This document shows positions 1-5,653 of a stretch of 7,159 bases of DNA, piece after piece. Origin of the DNA: a bacterium (lineage in GTDB: Bacteria > SZUA-79 > Acidulodesulfobacterales > Acidulodesulfobacteraceae). The notes beneath the pieces are model-generated. The model saw nothing but the letters and a program-made list of their open reading frames with translations. It was not told where the DNA came from and made no database searches. Location: NCBI GenBank assembly GCA_021794335.1, contig JAJYQZ010000056.1, forward strand, positions 1 to 7,159, read 5' to 3'. Position 1 is the first letter of the stretch. Every line of letters starts with the position of its first letter. A program made the position numbers and the translations under genes.

Positions 1-19
1 AAATTTTCATTTTCCATAC

Positions 20-77
20 TTTCGATTATACTATAATCTTTTATGAAATTCAATAATGTTTTAGATTATAATCGAAA
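20..77. repeat. 11-bp inverted repeat with 36-nt spacer
   Basis: TTTCGATTATA at 20-30 is the exact reverse complement of TATAATCGAAA at 67-77. The arms could be the ends of a small stem or a dyad operator. With no gene on the left side of the window, its role cannot be assigned. In AT-rich DNA such a repeat is only mildly notable, and the conserved CG dinucleotide is the main reason to record it. Confidence 0.4.
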
Positions 78-110
78 CTTATTGACTAATTTATCTGGAT
101 TATATTTACA

Positions 111-136
111 GGGTGGGAGGAGGGAAGAGGGAAGGG
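111..136 (+). other. G-rich tract with quadruplex-forming pattern
   Basis: Five runs of three G (111-113, 115-117, 122-124, 129-131, 134-136) are separated by loops of 1 to 4 bases, which meets the usual G3N1-7 pattern for an intramolecular G-quadruplex. The strand is pure purine from 115 to 136. It stands out sharply from AT-rich surroundings. No gene lies close enough to suggest what it would regulate. Confidence 0.55.
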
Positions 137-250
137 TAGTTAAATGTGCCTAACATTCATTTAAATTTCTAATAAATAATGCAATTATGGCATAATCCTT
201 ATTGTAGTTAAGCAAAAATAAATTATTTTATATCACCGTTTCTAAGTAAA

Positions 251-269
251 AATGATGTCTGATTTATTT
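251..269 (-). repeat. inverted copy of the repeat-end motif (left boundary of the element)
   Basis: The reverse complement of this 19-bp stretch matches the tail motif of each 89-bp repeat (387-405, 476-494, 565-583) at 17 of 19 positions. A shorter relative, AATAAATAAATCTGA, occurs in + orientation at 606-620. The whole repeat block is thus bracketed by outward inverted motifs, as expected for the two ends of a small non-autonomous element. The boundary assignment is an inference. Confidence 0.5.
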
Positions 270-322
270 ATTTTTAAAAAGAAGTCAAAGTATGTTTAAC
301 CATAGCGGTTTGCCCGCAAAAG

Positions 323-603
323 CAGGCGGGAGTAAGATACGAAGGCGGGCGTTTATAAAAGCGAAGCTTTTATGCCCGCCGGAGTGAAATAAATCTGGCA
401 TCATTATTTTACAGGCGGGAGTAAGATACGAAGGCGGGCGTTTATAAAAGCGAAGCTTTTATGCCCGCCGGAGTGAAATAAATCTGGCATCATTATTTTA
501 CAGGCGGGAGTAAGATACGAAGGCGGGCGTTTATAAAAGCGAAGCTTTTATGCCCGCCGGAGTGAAATAAATCTGGCATCATTATTTTACAGGCGGGAGT
601 AAG
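323..603. repeat. 89-bp tandem repeat array, three perfect copies plus a 14-bp partial copy
   Basis: Copies lie at 323-411, 412-500 and 501-589 and are identical base for base. A fourth begins at 590 and diverges after 603. Each unit holds a GC-rich hairpin: GGCGGGC pairs with GCCCGCC (344-350 with 374-380 in copy 1), then ATAAAAGC pairs with GCTTTTAT (355-362 with 366-373) around a GAA loop, with a 4-nt bulge at 351-354. The tail carries an AATAAATCTG motif. A period of 89 is not a multiple of 3, so this is not coding. It is not a CRISPR array because there are no variable spacers. The best description is a REP- or MITE-like palindromic element amplified in tandem. No transposase is present in the window. 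Confidence 0.9.
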
Positions 604-605
604 GG

Positions 606-620
606 AATAAATAAATCTGA
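606..620 (+). repeat. right boundary motif of the repeat element
   Basis: AATAAATAAATCTGA matches the reverse complement of the left flank (258-272) at 14 of 15 positions. It continues into ACCCCTTTATTTTT. Together with the left motif it encloses a block of about 360 bp. It resembles the AATAAATCTG tail inside each 89-bp unit, so it may equally be a degenerate last copy. Confidence 0.45.
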
Positions 621-660
621 CCCCTTTATTTTTATCGGCAATTTTGGGGGATGAATTTTA

Positions 661-689
661 TTGACAAAGCTGGGGTAATATTGTATATT
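661..689 (+). promoter_or_regulatory. strong sigma70-type promoter for the manC operon
   Basis: A perfect -35 box TTGACA (661-666) is followed after exactly 17 bp by TATATT (684-689), five of six matches to the -10 consensus. Transcription would start near 696 and leave a leader of about 125 nt before the GTG at 821. It is the best promoter match noticed in the window and sits just downstream of the repeat element, upstream of the whole gene cluster. It was identified by eye and has not been tested. Confidence 0.65.
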
Positions 690-731
690 TATTGTCGAAT
701 ATTTAATATGTAGTAAATAAATAGAATGTTA

Positions 732-772
732 TGCGCTTTATCGATATATTGCGTAAATCGGCATAAAGCGTA
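732..772 (+). promoter_or_regulatory. leader stem-loop between promoter and first ORF
   Basis: CGCTTTAT (734-741) pairs perfectly with ATAAAGCG (763-770), and the stem can be extended by a G-T and a T-A pair to 732-772. The loop is 21 nt. No T-run follows, so it is not an intrinsic terminator. It falls in the predicted 5' untranslated leader and could affect mRNA stability or act as an operator dyad. It matches no riboswitch that I recognise. Confidence 0.4.
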
Positions 773-820
773 AATTACCAAGTAGCTTAAATAGAAACGA
801 AAAATAAATGGAGAAGTGCA

Positions 821-958
821 GTGGAAGAATCCGAAAAACAGACTTACGTTTCCGAAAACAGCGATGACGGAAGAGACATTTATGAACCCGCGGCGGTTTC
901 GGCAAAAAAGTTTAAGCTTATACTCCCCTTAATAGGCAGGGAGGTAAATTTACTTTGA
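821..958 (+). CDS. small 45-residue hypothetical protein, translationally coupled to manC
   Basis: I do not recognise this product. The ORF starts with GTG after a GGAG ribosome site (810-813) with a 7-nt gap. It reads 45 codons to a TGA whose bases overlap the TTG start of manC (shared TTGA, 955-958), the classic arrangement for coupled translation. The first half is acidic and polar (MEESEKQTYVSENSDDGRD), and the second half is basic and hydrophobic, ending KFKLILPLIGREVNLL. Its base composition resembles manC rather than the AT-rich DNA upstream. It could be a genuine small protein, a leader peptide that loads ribosomes for manC, or the remnant of a longer gene truncated at its C-terminus. 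There is no signal peptide and no convincing membrane segment. Confidence 0.5.
   Translation: MEESEKQTYVSENSDDGRDIYEPAAVSAKKFKLILPLIGREVNLL
938..945 (+). promoter_or_regulatory. ribosome binding site supporting the TTG start of manC
   Basis: AGGGAGGT lies 9 nt before the TTG at 955. This strong Shine-Dalgarno sequence, plus the fact that the family's N-terminal motif begins within a few residues of that codon, decides for the rare TTG start. The site lies inside the upstream small ORF. Confidence 0.75.
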
Positions 959-2373
959 CGAACGTTATCTTATGCGGAGGAAACGGAACGAGGCTGTGGC
1001 CTATTTCGAGGACTTATTTCCCCAAGCAGTTTTGTAAACTTATAGGAGATATGTCTTTGTTTCAGCTGACCGTATTAAGAAACAAGGATTTATGCGGCGA
1101 TTTCATAATCGTAACCAATAAAGACCAGTATTTCATCGCGCTCGACCAGCTCGATGAAATCGGCGTTAAGAACCGCAGGTTTATTTTAGAGCCTGCTCCA
1201 AGAAATACCGCTGCGGCCGTCGCGCTGTCATGCTTAGACGCCGCCGAAAACGGTTCGGATTTGGTTTTCGTTACCCCGTCCGACCATCTCATAAAAAACG
1301 AAGACGCTTATAAAAGCATTATAGCTACCGGGCGGGACGAAGCCATGAAAGGTGGCATCGTTATGTTCGGCATTAAGCCGACGTACCCGGAAACCGGTTA
1401 CGGCTACATAGAAGCCGGAATGCCCTTAAAAACCGGAAATGTCGCAATATCGCCCGTTTTATCTTTTAAAGAAAAACCCGATAAAGAAACCGCAGCGAAA
1501 TATATTTCGGAAAAGAATTTTTACTGGAACAGCGGAATGCTGATGTGCAGACCAGAAATACTGCTTAAGGAGCTTAAGTCCCTGTGCCCAACAATTTACG
1601 AAAATTCAGGGGAGGCTTATAAAAACGCGTCTAAGGACGACGGCATGATAAGGGTCAAAGAAGCTGATATGCTTAAAATAGAAGAAAATTCTATAGATTT
1701 TGCCCTTCTGGAAAAGACTAAATCGGTTAAGGTCGTAGAATCAGATATAGACTGGTCAGACCTGGGAAATTTCGATTCGATTTATAACGAGCTGGAAAAA
1801 GACGAAAATAATAACGCCGTAAGTTCGAAAGAAGATGTCGTAGGCATTAACTCCAAAAACAATCTTATAATGTCAGGCGGGAAAATGATTGCCGCTATAG
1901 ATATAGAAGATTTAATAGTTGTTAATACCGACGATGCTATTTTAATTTCTAAGAAAGGTTCTTCGCAGAACGTTAAAAAAGTCGTAGATGAATTAAAAAA
2001 TAGAAATTCCGAACTTCACACACATCATCTTACCGTCCACAGGCCTTGGGGCTCATATACCGTTTTGCTCGAATCCCCCCTTTATAAGCTTAAAAAGATT
2101 TCGGTAAAACCCAGCGCGAAACTTTCGCTTCAAAAGCATTTTCACAGGTCTGAGCACTGGATAGTAACTAGCGGAACCGCCCTTGTTACCGTCGGCGATA
2201 AAGAAACGCTTTTAAGAGCCAACGAATCTACCTATATACCTGTGGGTTTCGTCCACAGGCTCGAAAATCCGGGTTTGATACCGCTGGTTATAATAGAAGC
2301 GCAGGTGGGTGAATATCTTAAAGAAGACGACATAGTGAGATTTGAAGATATCTATAATAGAAATATAATATAA
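955..2373 (+). CDS. manC: mannose-1-phosphate guanylyltransferase / mannose-6-phosphate isomerase (bifunctional, type II)
   Basis: This cytoplasmic enzyme makes GDP-mannose from mannose-1-phosphate and GTP. Its C-terminal domain interconverts fructose-6-phosphate and mannose-6-phosphate. The 472 residues are the usual length of the AlgA/ManC/XanB family. Seen in the sequence: the nucleotide-binding signature GGNGTRLWP (8-16) with PKQF (23-26), the PSDH metal-site motif (108-111), FKEKP (171-175), WNSGM (191-195) and DIDWSDLGNF (264-273). The cupin isomerase domain starts at HRPWGSY (362-368) and carries QKHFHRSEHW (393-402) and PVGFVHRLENPG (429-440), with the expected metal-binding His and Glu residues. 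The start is TTG, with a strong ribosome site. No separate phosphomannomutase (ManB) is seen here, so it must be encoded elsewhere. The gene is visibly richer in G and C than those downstream. The bifunctional call is firm; algA, cpsB and xanB are alternative symbols for the same family. Confidence 0.95.
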   Translation: MTNVILCGGNGTRLWPISRTYFPKQFCKLIGDMSLFQLTVLRNKDLCGDFIIVTNKDQYFIALDQLDEIGVKNRRFILEPAPRNTAAAVALSCLDAAENGSDLVFVTPSDHLIKNEDAYKSIIATGRDEAMKGGIVMFGIKPTYPETGYGYIEAGMPLKTGNVAISPVLSFKEKPDKETAAKYISEKNFYWNSGMLMCRPEILLKELKSLCPTIYENSGEAYKNASKDDGMIRVKEADMLKIEENSIDFALLEKTKSVKVVESDIDWSDLGNFDSIYNELEKDENNNAVSSKEDVVGINSKNNLIMSGGKMIAAIDIEDLIVVNTDDAILISKKGSSQNVKKVVDELKNRNSELHTHHLTVHRPWGSYTVLLESPLYKLKKISVKPSAKLSLQKHFHRSEHWIVTSGTALVTVGDKETLLRANESTYIPVGFVHRLENPGLIPLVIIEAQVGEYLKEDDIVRFEDIYNRNII

Positions 2374-2479
2374 TATAATACATAATATATGTAAATTTTA
2401 TAAAATTTAAAATAACAACAATACAAAATATAAATACAACAAAAATAACTTGAATTTAAAATCCGTTAATGATTAAATA
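2374..2479. other. extremely AT-rich gap between manC and the glycosyltransferase
   Basis: These 106 bp contain almost no G or C. They include an 18-bp perfect AT-only palindrome (2392-2409), which is too weak to be a convincing terminator. No Shine-Dalgarno sequence precedes the ATG at 2480, so translation of the next gene probably relies on an unstructured A-rich leader. No convincing promoter was found. Confidence 0.5.
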
Positions 2480-3964
2480 ATGGCTGAAAAAATAAACAGG
2501 ATTTTTTTGGAATGTTCCGAAACCTATATCGAAAATTTAAATACGGGAATACAGAGGGTCGTTAAAAATATAGTTAAGCGTTCGGAAAAAATGTCTAAAA
2601 AATATAACGTGCCGATAATTCCAGTCGTATTAGACTCTAAAAACGGCTATGTAGATTTGCAGTTTTTTTTGAGCCAAAGAAACGGTAATAACAAATGTAA
2701 TAACAACGATAATAAACCGCAAGTTAATAAAATAAAAAAAATAAAAGAATTTATTAAAAAAATTTTAAAAGAAAATTTTAAATTAAAGGAAACCGACGTT
2801 ATTTTTAAATTTTCAAAATTTTTATGGATTTTAATGAAAAAATTGAAATATATGCTTATCGGTTTTCGTCAGGTGATTCATTATTCGTTGTTGCCTATAT
2901 CGTCGGAAAAGACTATTATTCCCCAGAAGGGAGATTTATTAATTTTATTGGACGGATTTTGGGGTTACCGCTATAATAATTATTTTACTTATTTTTGCAG
3001 ACGATTCAAACAAAAGGGCGGTATGATAATTGCGGTTATTTACGATATAATTCCCCTGACCAATCCCGAATTTTTTGAAAAAGAACTGGTTAAGCGGTTT
3101 AAAAAAAAAATTTATGCTTTTAAAAATTTAGTAGATGTAATCATGACTATATCGAAAAACGAAGCGGAAAATATAAAAAATTACCTTAAAGACAATCTTA
3201 ATATAGAGAATAAGAAAGTTTTATATTTTGAACTCGGTACCGATTTTATCGATAAATGTTTAGATGAAAGCTTTTATAACGGCGAAAGTTCCAACCTTAT
3301 TAAACATGAAAATGATGCCGTTATAAGAAACGAACTAATAAAATTAAAAGAATTAAAAGCGGCAAAAACTTCGAATTTATATTTGATGGTTGGAACTATT
3401 GAGCCTAGAAAAGGTCATAATTATACATTAGAAGCGTTCGAAGAATTATGGAGCGGCGGTTTTAACGGATTTTTAGTCATCTCCGGAAGGATAGGCTGGA
3501 AGATAGAAGATTTGCTTAAAAAAATAAAAAACTCTCCTTGTTTAGGCAAAAACTTATTTATTTTTAATGATTTAAGCGACGAAGAATTAGATTTTTTATA
3601 TAAGAATTCTGATGCGGTAATATGCGCTTCTAAAAGGGAGGGTTTCGGTTTGCCTTTGGTTGAAGCGGCATTTTGCGGTAAAAAAGTGTTTGCAAGCGAT
3701 ATACCGGTTTTTAGGGAAATTGGAGAGAAATACCACGTATTTTCGTATTTTAAAGCTCAAAAATCGGGGCTCATTCAAGCTATTAAACAATTTGAAAATA
3801 CAAAGAAAGGAAAAGGAAAGGTTTTAGAAAAAATAAACGCCGATTTCGACGTCTCCAGTTTAGATTTTAATTCTGCCGCCGCCCCTGATTCCCATACAAA
3901 TGCAGACTATTTAACTTGGGAACAATCGGTAGATACTTTTTTTTCTAAAATATTTGCTTTATAA
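2480..3964 (+). CDS. GT4-family (GT-B fold) glycosyltransferase, probable mannosyltransferase of O-antigen synthesis
   Basis: It transfers a sugar from a nucleotide donor to the growing polysaccharide at the cytoplasmic face of the inner membrane. The neighbouring GDP-mannose gene makes mannose a likely donor, though that is inferred. The 494 residues show an N-terminal acceptor domain with NTGIQRVVKNI (21-31) and YDIIPLTNPEFF (188-199). The C-terminal donor domain has GTIEPRKGH (305-313), GRIGW (336-340) and the retaining GT4 E-x7-E signature ASKREGFGLPLVEA (383-396; E387 and E395), followed by ASDIPVFREIG (405-415). A Lys/Asn-rich stretch at about 68-130 looks like an insertion and makes the protein longer than many relatives. 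The gene carries an A10 tract (3101-3110) and two T8 tracts. No ribosome site is visible before the ATG, and no better in-frame start was found. The family is certain; sugar and linkage are not. Confidence 0.88.
   Translation: MAEKINRIFLECSETYIENLNTGIQRVVKNIVKRSEKMSKKYNVPIIPVVLDSKNGYVDLQFFLSQRNGNNKCNNNDNKPQVNKIKKIKEFIKKILKENFKLKETDVIFKFSKFLWILMKKLKYMLIGFRQVIHYSLLPISSEKTIIPQKGDLLILLDGFWGYRYNNYFTYFCRRFKQKGGMIIAVIYDIIPLTNPEFFEKELVKRFKKKIYAFKNLVDVIMTISKNEAENIKNYLKDNLNIENKKVLYFELGTDFIDKCLDESFYNGESSNLIKHENDAVIRNELIKLKELKAAKTSNLYLMVGTIEPRKGHNYTLEAFEELWSGGFNGFLVISGRIGWKIEDLLKKIKNSPCLGKNLFIFNDLSDEELDFLYKNSDAVICASKREGFGLPLVEAAFCGKKVFASDIPVFREIGEKYHVFSYFKAQKSGLIQAIKQFENTKKGKGKVLEKINADFDVSSLDFNSAAAPDSHTNADYLTWEQSVDTFFSKIFAL
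3101..3110 (+). repeat. A10 homopolymer inside the glycosyltransferase gene
   Basis: Ten consecutive A encode part of a Lys run (residues 208-210, in KRFKKKIYAF). Slippage by one base would frameshift the protein well before its catalytic E-x7-E motif. Such tracts act as on/off switches in some surface-sugar genes. In AT-rich DNA a run of ten can also arise by chance, so this is a candidate only. Confidence 0.35.
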
Positions 3965-4005
3965 AAAAATATAACAATTATAATACATTATAATAATAAT
4001 TAAAA

Positions 4006-4812
4006 ATGTCGCATAACAATAGCAGTAAAAACAGCATAGCCGAAGGATTTAACATATTAATTAAATACAGATATCTGATATGGGTTTTATCCCTTAAAGA
4101 GCTTAAAACGCAGTACAGAGGGTCTTATCTAGGTTTTTTCTGGTCGCTCGTGAACCCCCTTTTACTTCTTATCATCTATACCTTTTTGTTCGTCGTCGTA
4201 TTTCATAATACAGCCAAAGCCTACCCGGTTTATCTTTTTTGCGGAATACTTCCATATACGTGGTTTCAAAACTCGATTATAATTTCCACAAGCTCTATAT
4301 CTAACGCCGGAAGTTTGGTTTCTAAGTCCCTTATTCCGCCTGAAGTCATAGTTATGTCGAAAATTGGCTCGAATTTATTAAATTATCTGCTGTCTATTCC
4401 TATCCTTATATTATTTATTTATATCTTTAAATTGCGCATAGGGCTTCCGGTGATATATTTTCCGTTAATAATCGCTATAACCTTTTTATTGACGGCTGGC
4501 ATAAGTCTTTTTTTTGCCGCTCTTAATGTTTTTTACAGGGATATTCAATTTATAATTCTTAACCTTACCACCTTTATATATTTTTCTATGCCGATTATGT
4601 ATTTTGACAAACAACTTCCGATAAAATTGCGCCATATAATATATTTAGACCCAATAGCTTACGTTATGAAATGCTTTCAGGATATTTTTTATTATAATAT
4701 TTTTCCGCGTTATTATTATGTTGCGGGGGCTTTAGTCGTCTCCGTTATCGTTTTTATGCTCGGTTATTCATATTTTGCTCTAAGGAAGGAACTGTTTAGT
4801 GAATTTATATAA
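4006..4812 (+). CDS. wzm: O-antigen/polysaccharide ABC transporter permease (Wzm family)
   Basis: This inner-membrane channel subunit pairs with the Wzt ATPase to move lipid-linked polysaccharide to the periplasm. The 268 residues are typical for ABC-2 type polysaccharide permeases. The family hallmark lies near the N-terminus: LSLKELKTQYRGSYLGFFWS (28-47) followed by VNPLLLLIIYTF. Approximate membrane segments are 41-66, 74-92, 121-141, 147-172, 180-199 and 236-257, giving six in all. The loop sequence LNVFYRDIQF (173-182) is also conserved in the family. The gene begins 41 nt after the glycosyltransferase stop and has no visible Shine-Dalgarno sequence. Its 3' end overlaps wzt by 14 bp, consistent with co-translation. 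KpsM and TagG are relatives, but the neighbouring O-antigen-type genes favour Wzm. Confidence 0.93.
   Translation: MSHNNSSKNSIAEGFNILIKYRYLIWVLSLKELKTQYRGSYLGFFWSLVNPLLLLIIYTFLFVVVFHNTAKAYPVYLFCGILPYTWFQNSIIISTSSISNAGSLVSKSLIPPEVIVMSKIGSNLLNYLLSIPILILFIYIFKLRIGLPVIYFPLIIAITFLLTAGISLFFAALNVFYRDIQFIILNLTTFIYFSMPIMYFDKQLPIKLRHIIYLDPIAYVMKCFQDIFYYNIFPRYYYVAGALVVSVIVFMLGYSYFALRKELFSEFI
4781..4790 (+). promoter_or_regulatory. ribosome binding site that sets the GTG start of wzt
   Basis: TAAGGAAGGA inside the end of wzm lies 8 nt before GTG 4799 but 23 nt before the alternative in-frame ATG at 4814. The spacing favours the GTG and hence a 14-bp gene overlap with wzm. Confidence 0.65.
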
Positions 4813-5587
4813 TATGCACAGTTATGATTCAGAATACGCTATCGAAACCGAAAATATTTCAAAGGTTTTTAGAAGGCTGTCGTCGCATACGACTCTTAAA
4901 AAAGCTTTTATAGATTTAATTACTTTCAATAAAAATAAACAGGTAAAAATGTTAAAATTTACGGCTTTAGAAAACGTAAGTTTTAAAGTAAAAAAGGGAG
5001 AAACGTTCGGCATAATAGGTCCTAACGGCGCCGGAAAAAGTACTTTGCTAAAAATATTGTGCGGTATAATGAAACCCACTACCGGACGCATTGCTGTCAA
5101 CGGTTCTCTATCCGCCCTCCTCGAACTCGGCACCGGTTTTCATCCGGAACTTACGGGCAGGGAAAATATTCTTATAAACGGACTGATTTTAGGTTTAAGC
5201 AAAAAAGAGATTATGGCTAAATACGACGAAATAATAGAATTCAGCGGCGTGAAAGATTTTATAGACGAGCCTATTAAGACATATTCCAGCGGTATGCAGA
5301 TAAGGCTTTCTTTTTCGGTTGCCGTAAATGTAAACCCTGATGTTCTTGTATTGGACGAGGTTTTAGCGGTAGGCGATGCAGAATTTCAGGCTAAAAGCAG
5401 AAAAAGGATAGAAGAGTTCATTAACGGAGGAAGAACCGTCTTATTGGTAAGCCACGATAAAAAATCGATATTAGACTACTGCAGCGAAGCTATGCTTCTA
5501 TATAAAGGGAATGTTGTTGCGACAGGGCAAACACGAGATGTGGTAGAAAAATATGAAGAAATTGAACAAGTTAATTTTAATGGATAA
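4799..5587 (+). CDS. wzt: O-antigen/polysaccharide ABC transporter ATPase (short Wzt type, no carbohydrate-binding domain)
   Basis: This cytoplasmic ATPase powers polysaccharide export with Wzm. The 262 residues contain Walker A GPNGAGKST (74-82), the Wzt-typical ALLELGTGFHPELTGREN segment (106-123), the ABC signature YSSGMQIRLSF (162-172), Walker B VLVLDEVLAVGD (182-193) and the switch histidine in SHD (218-220). The protein ends soon after the nucleotide-binding domain. The extra C-terminal domain of about 150 to 200 residues, which recognises the capped chain end in E. coli O8/O9a Wzt, is therefore missing. This resembles the short Wzt proteins of systems that do not require a terminal cap for export. 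GTG is the chosen start because of its well-placed ribosome site; an ATG five codons later is the alternative. TagH and KpsT are related families. Confidence 0.93.
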   Translation: MNLYNMHSYDSEYAIETENISKVFRRLSSHTTLKKAFIDLITFNKNKQVKMLKFTALENVSFKVKKGETFGIIGPNGAGKSTLLKILCGIMKPTTGRIAVNGSLSALLELGTGFHPELTGRENILINGLILGLSKKEIMAKYDEIIEFSGVKDFIDEPIKTYSSGMQIRLSFSVAVNVNPDVLVLDEVLAVGDAEFQAKSRKRIEEFINGGRTVLLVSHDKKSILDYCSEAMLLYKGNVVATGQTRDVVEKYEEIEQVNFNG

Positions 5588-5590
5588 AAT
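5562..5590 (+). promoter_or_regulatory. possible promoter for the lipoprotein gene
   Basis: TTGAAC (5562-5567) and TAAAAT (5585-5590) are 17 bp apart and match the -35 and -10 consensus at four and five of six positions. The pair lies at the very end of wzt, with the -10 overlapping its stop codon. A second -10-like TATAAT (5604-5609) has no matching -35. In AT-rich DNA such matches are frequent by chance. Confidence 0.3.
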
Positions 5591-5653
5591 ACTTTATAAC
5601 ATTTATAATGCAATTAAAAAATAAATTTATTAATTTATTATGAGGTAAAAATT

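Larger units (their letters stand above)
1..820. other. long non-coding region upstream of the polysaccharide operon
   Basis: No ORF with a plausible start, ribosome site and coding character was found on either strand up to about 820. The region is very AT-rich apart from the G-rich tract at 111-136 and the GC-rich hairpin cores of the repeat array at 323-603. Minor structures are an 11-bp inverted repeat (20-30 with 67-77), a 7-bp AT-rich stem (140-146 with 158-164) and a 13-bp symmetric sequence centred on 190. No RNA gene was recognised. The right part, from 661, looks like the promoter and leader of the downstream operon. Confidence 0.7.

Noticed and set aside
323..603. Regularly spaced repeats that could be mistaken for a CRISPR array
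   Set aside because: The copies are directly adjacent, 89 bp long and fully identical, with no variable spacers and no cas gene in the window.
808..867. ATG at 808 as a start for an upstream gene
   Set aside because: Runs only about 19 codons before a stop and has no ribosome site, while GTG 821 in another frame has one.
1062..1292. Minus-strand ORF of 76 codons
   Set aside because: It lies entirely inside manC, whose family motifs prove the plus-strand frame. No ribosome site or recognisable protein features.
2392..2409. 18-bp perfect AT palindrome after manC as a terminator
   Set aside because: Contains no G or C pairs, is not followed by a clear T-run, and is expected at some frequency in such AT-rich DNA.
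2450..2478. TTGAAT and TTAAAT at 17-bp spacing as a promoter for the glycosyltransferase
   Set aside because: Both boxes are poor matches and the -10 would abut the start codon. Better explained as background in AT-rich DNA.
3596..3790. Minus-strand ORF of 64 codons
   Set aside because: Antisense shadow of the catalytic region of the glycosyltransferase gene.
4822..5133. Minus-strand ORF of 103 codons
   Set aside because: Antisense shadow of the Walker A region of wzt. The hydrophobic pattern is a by-product of the sense codons.
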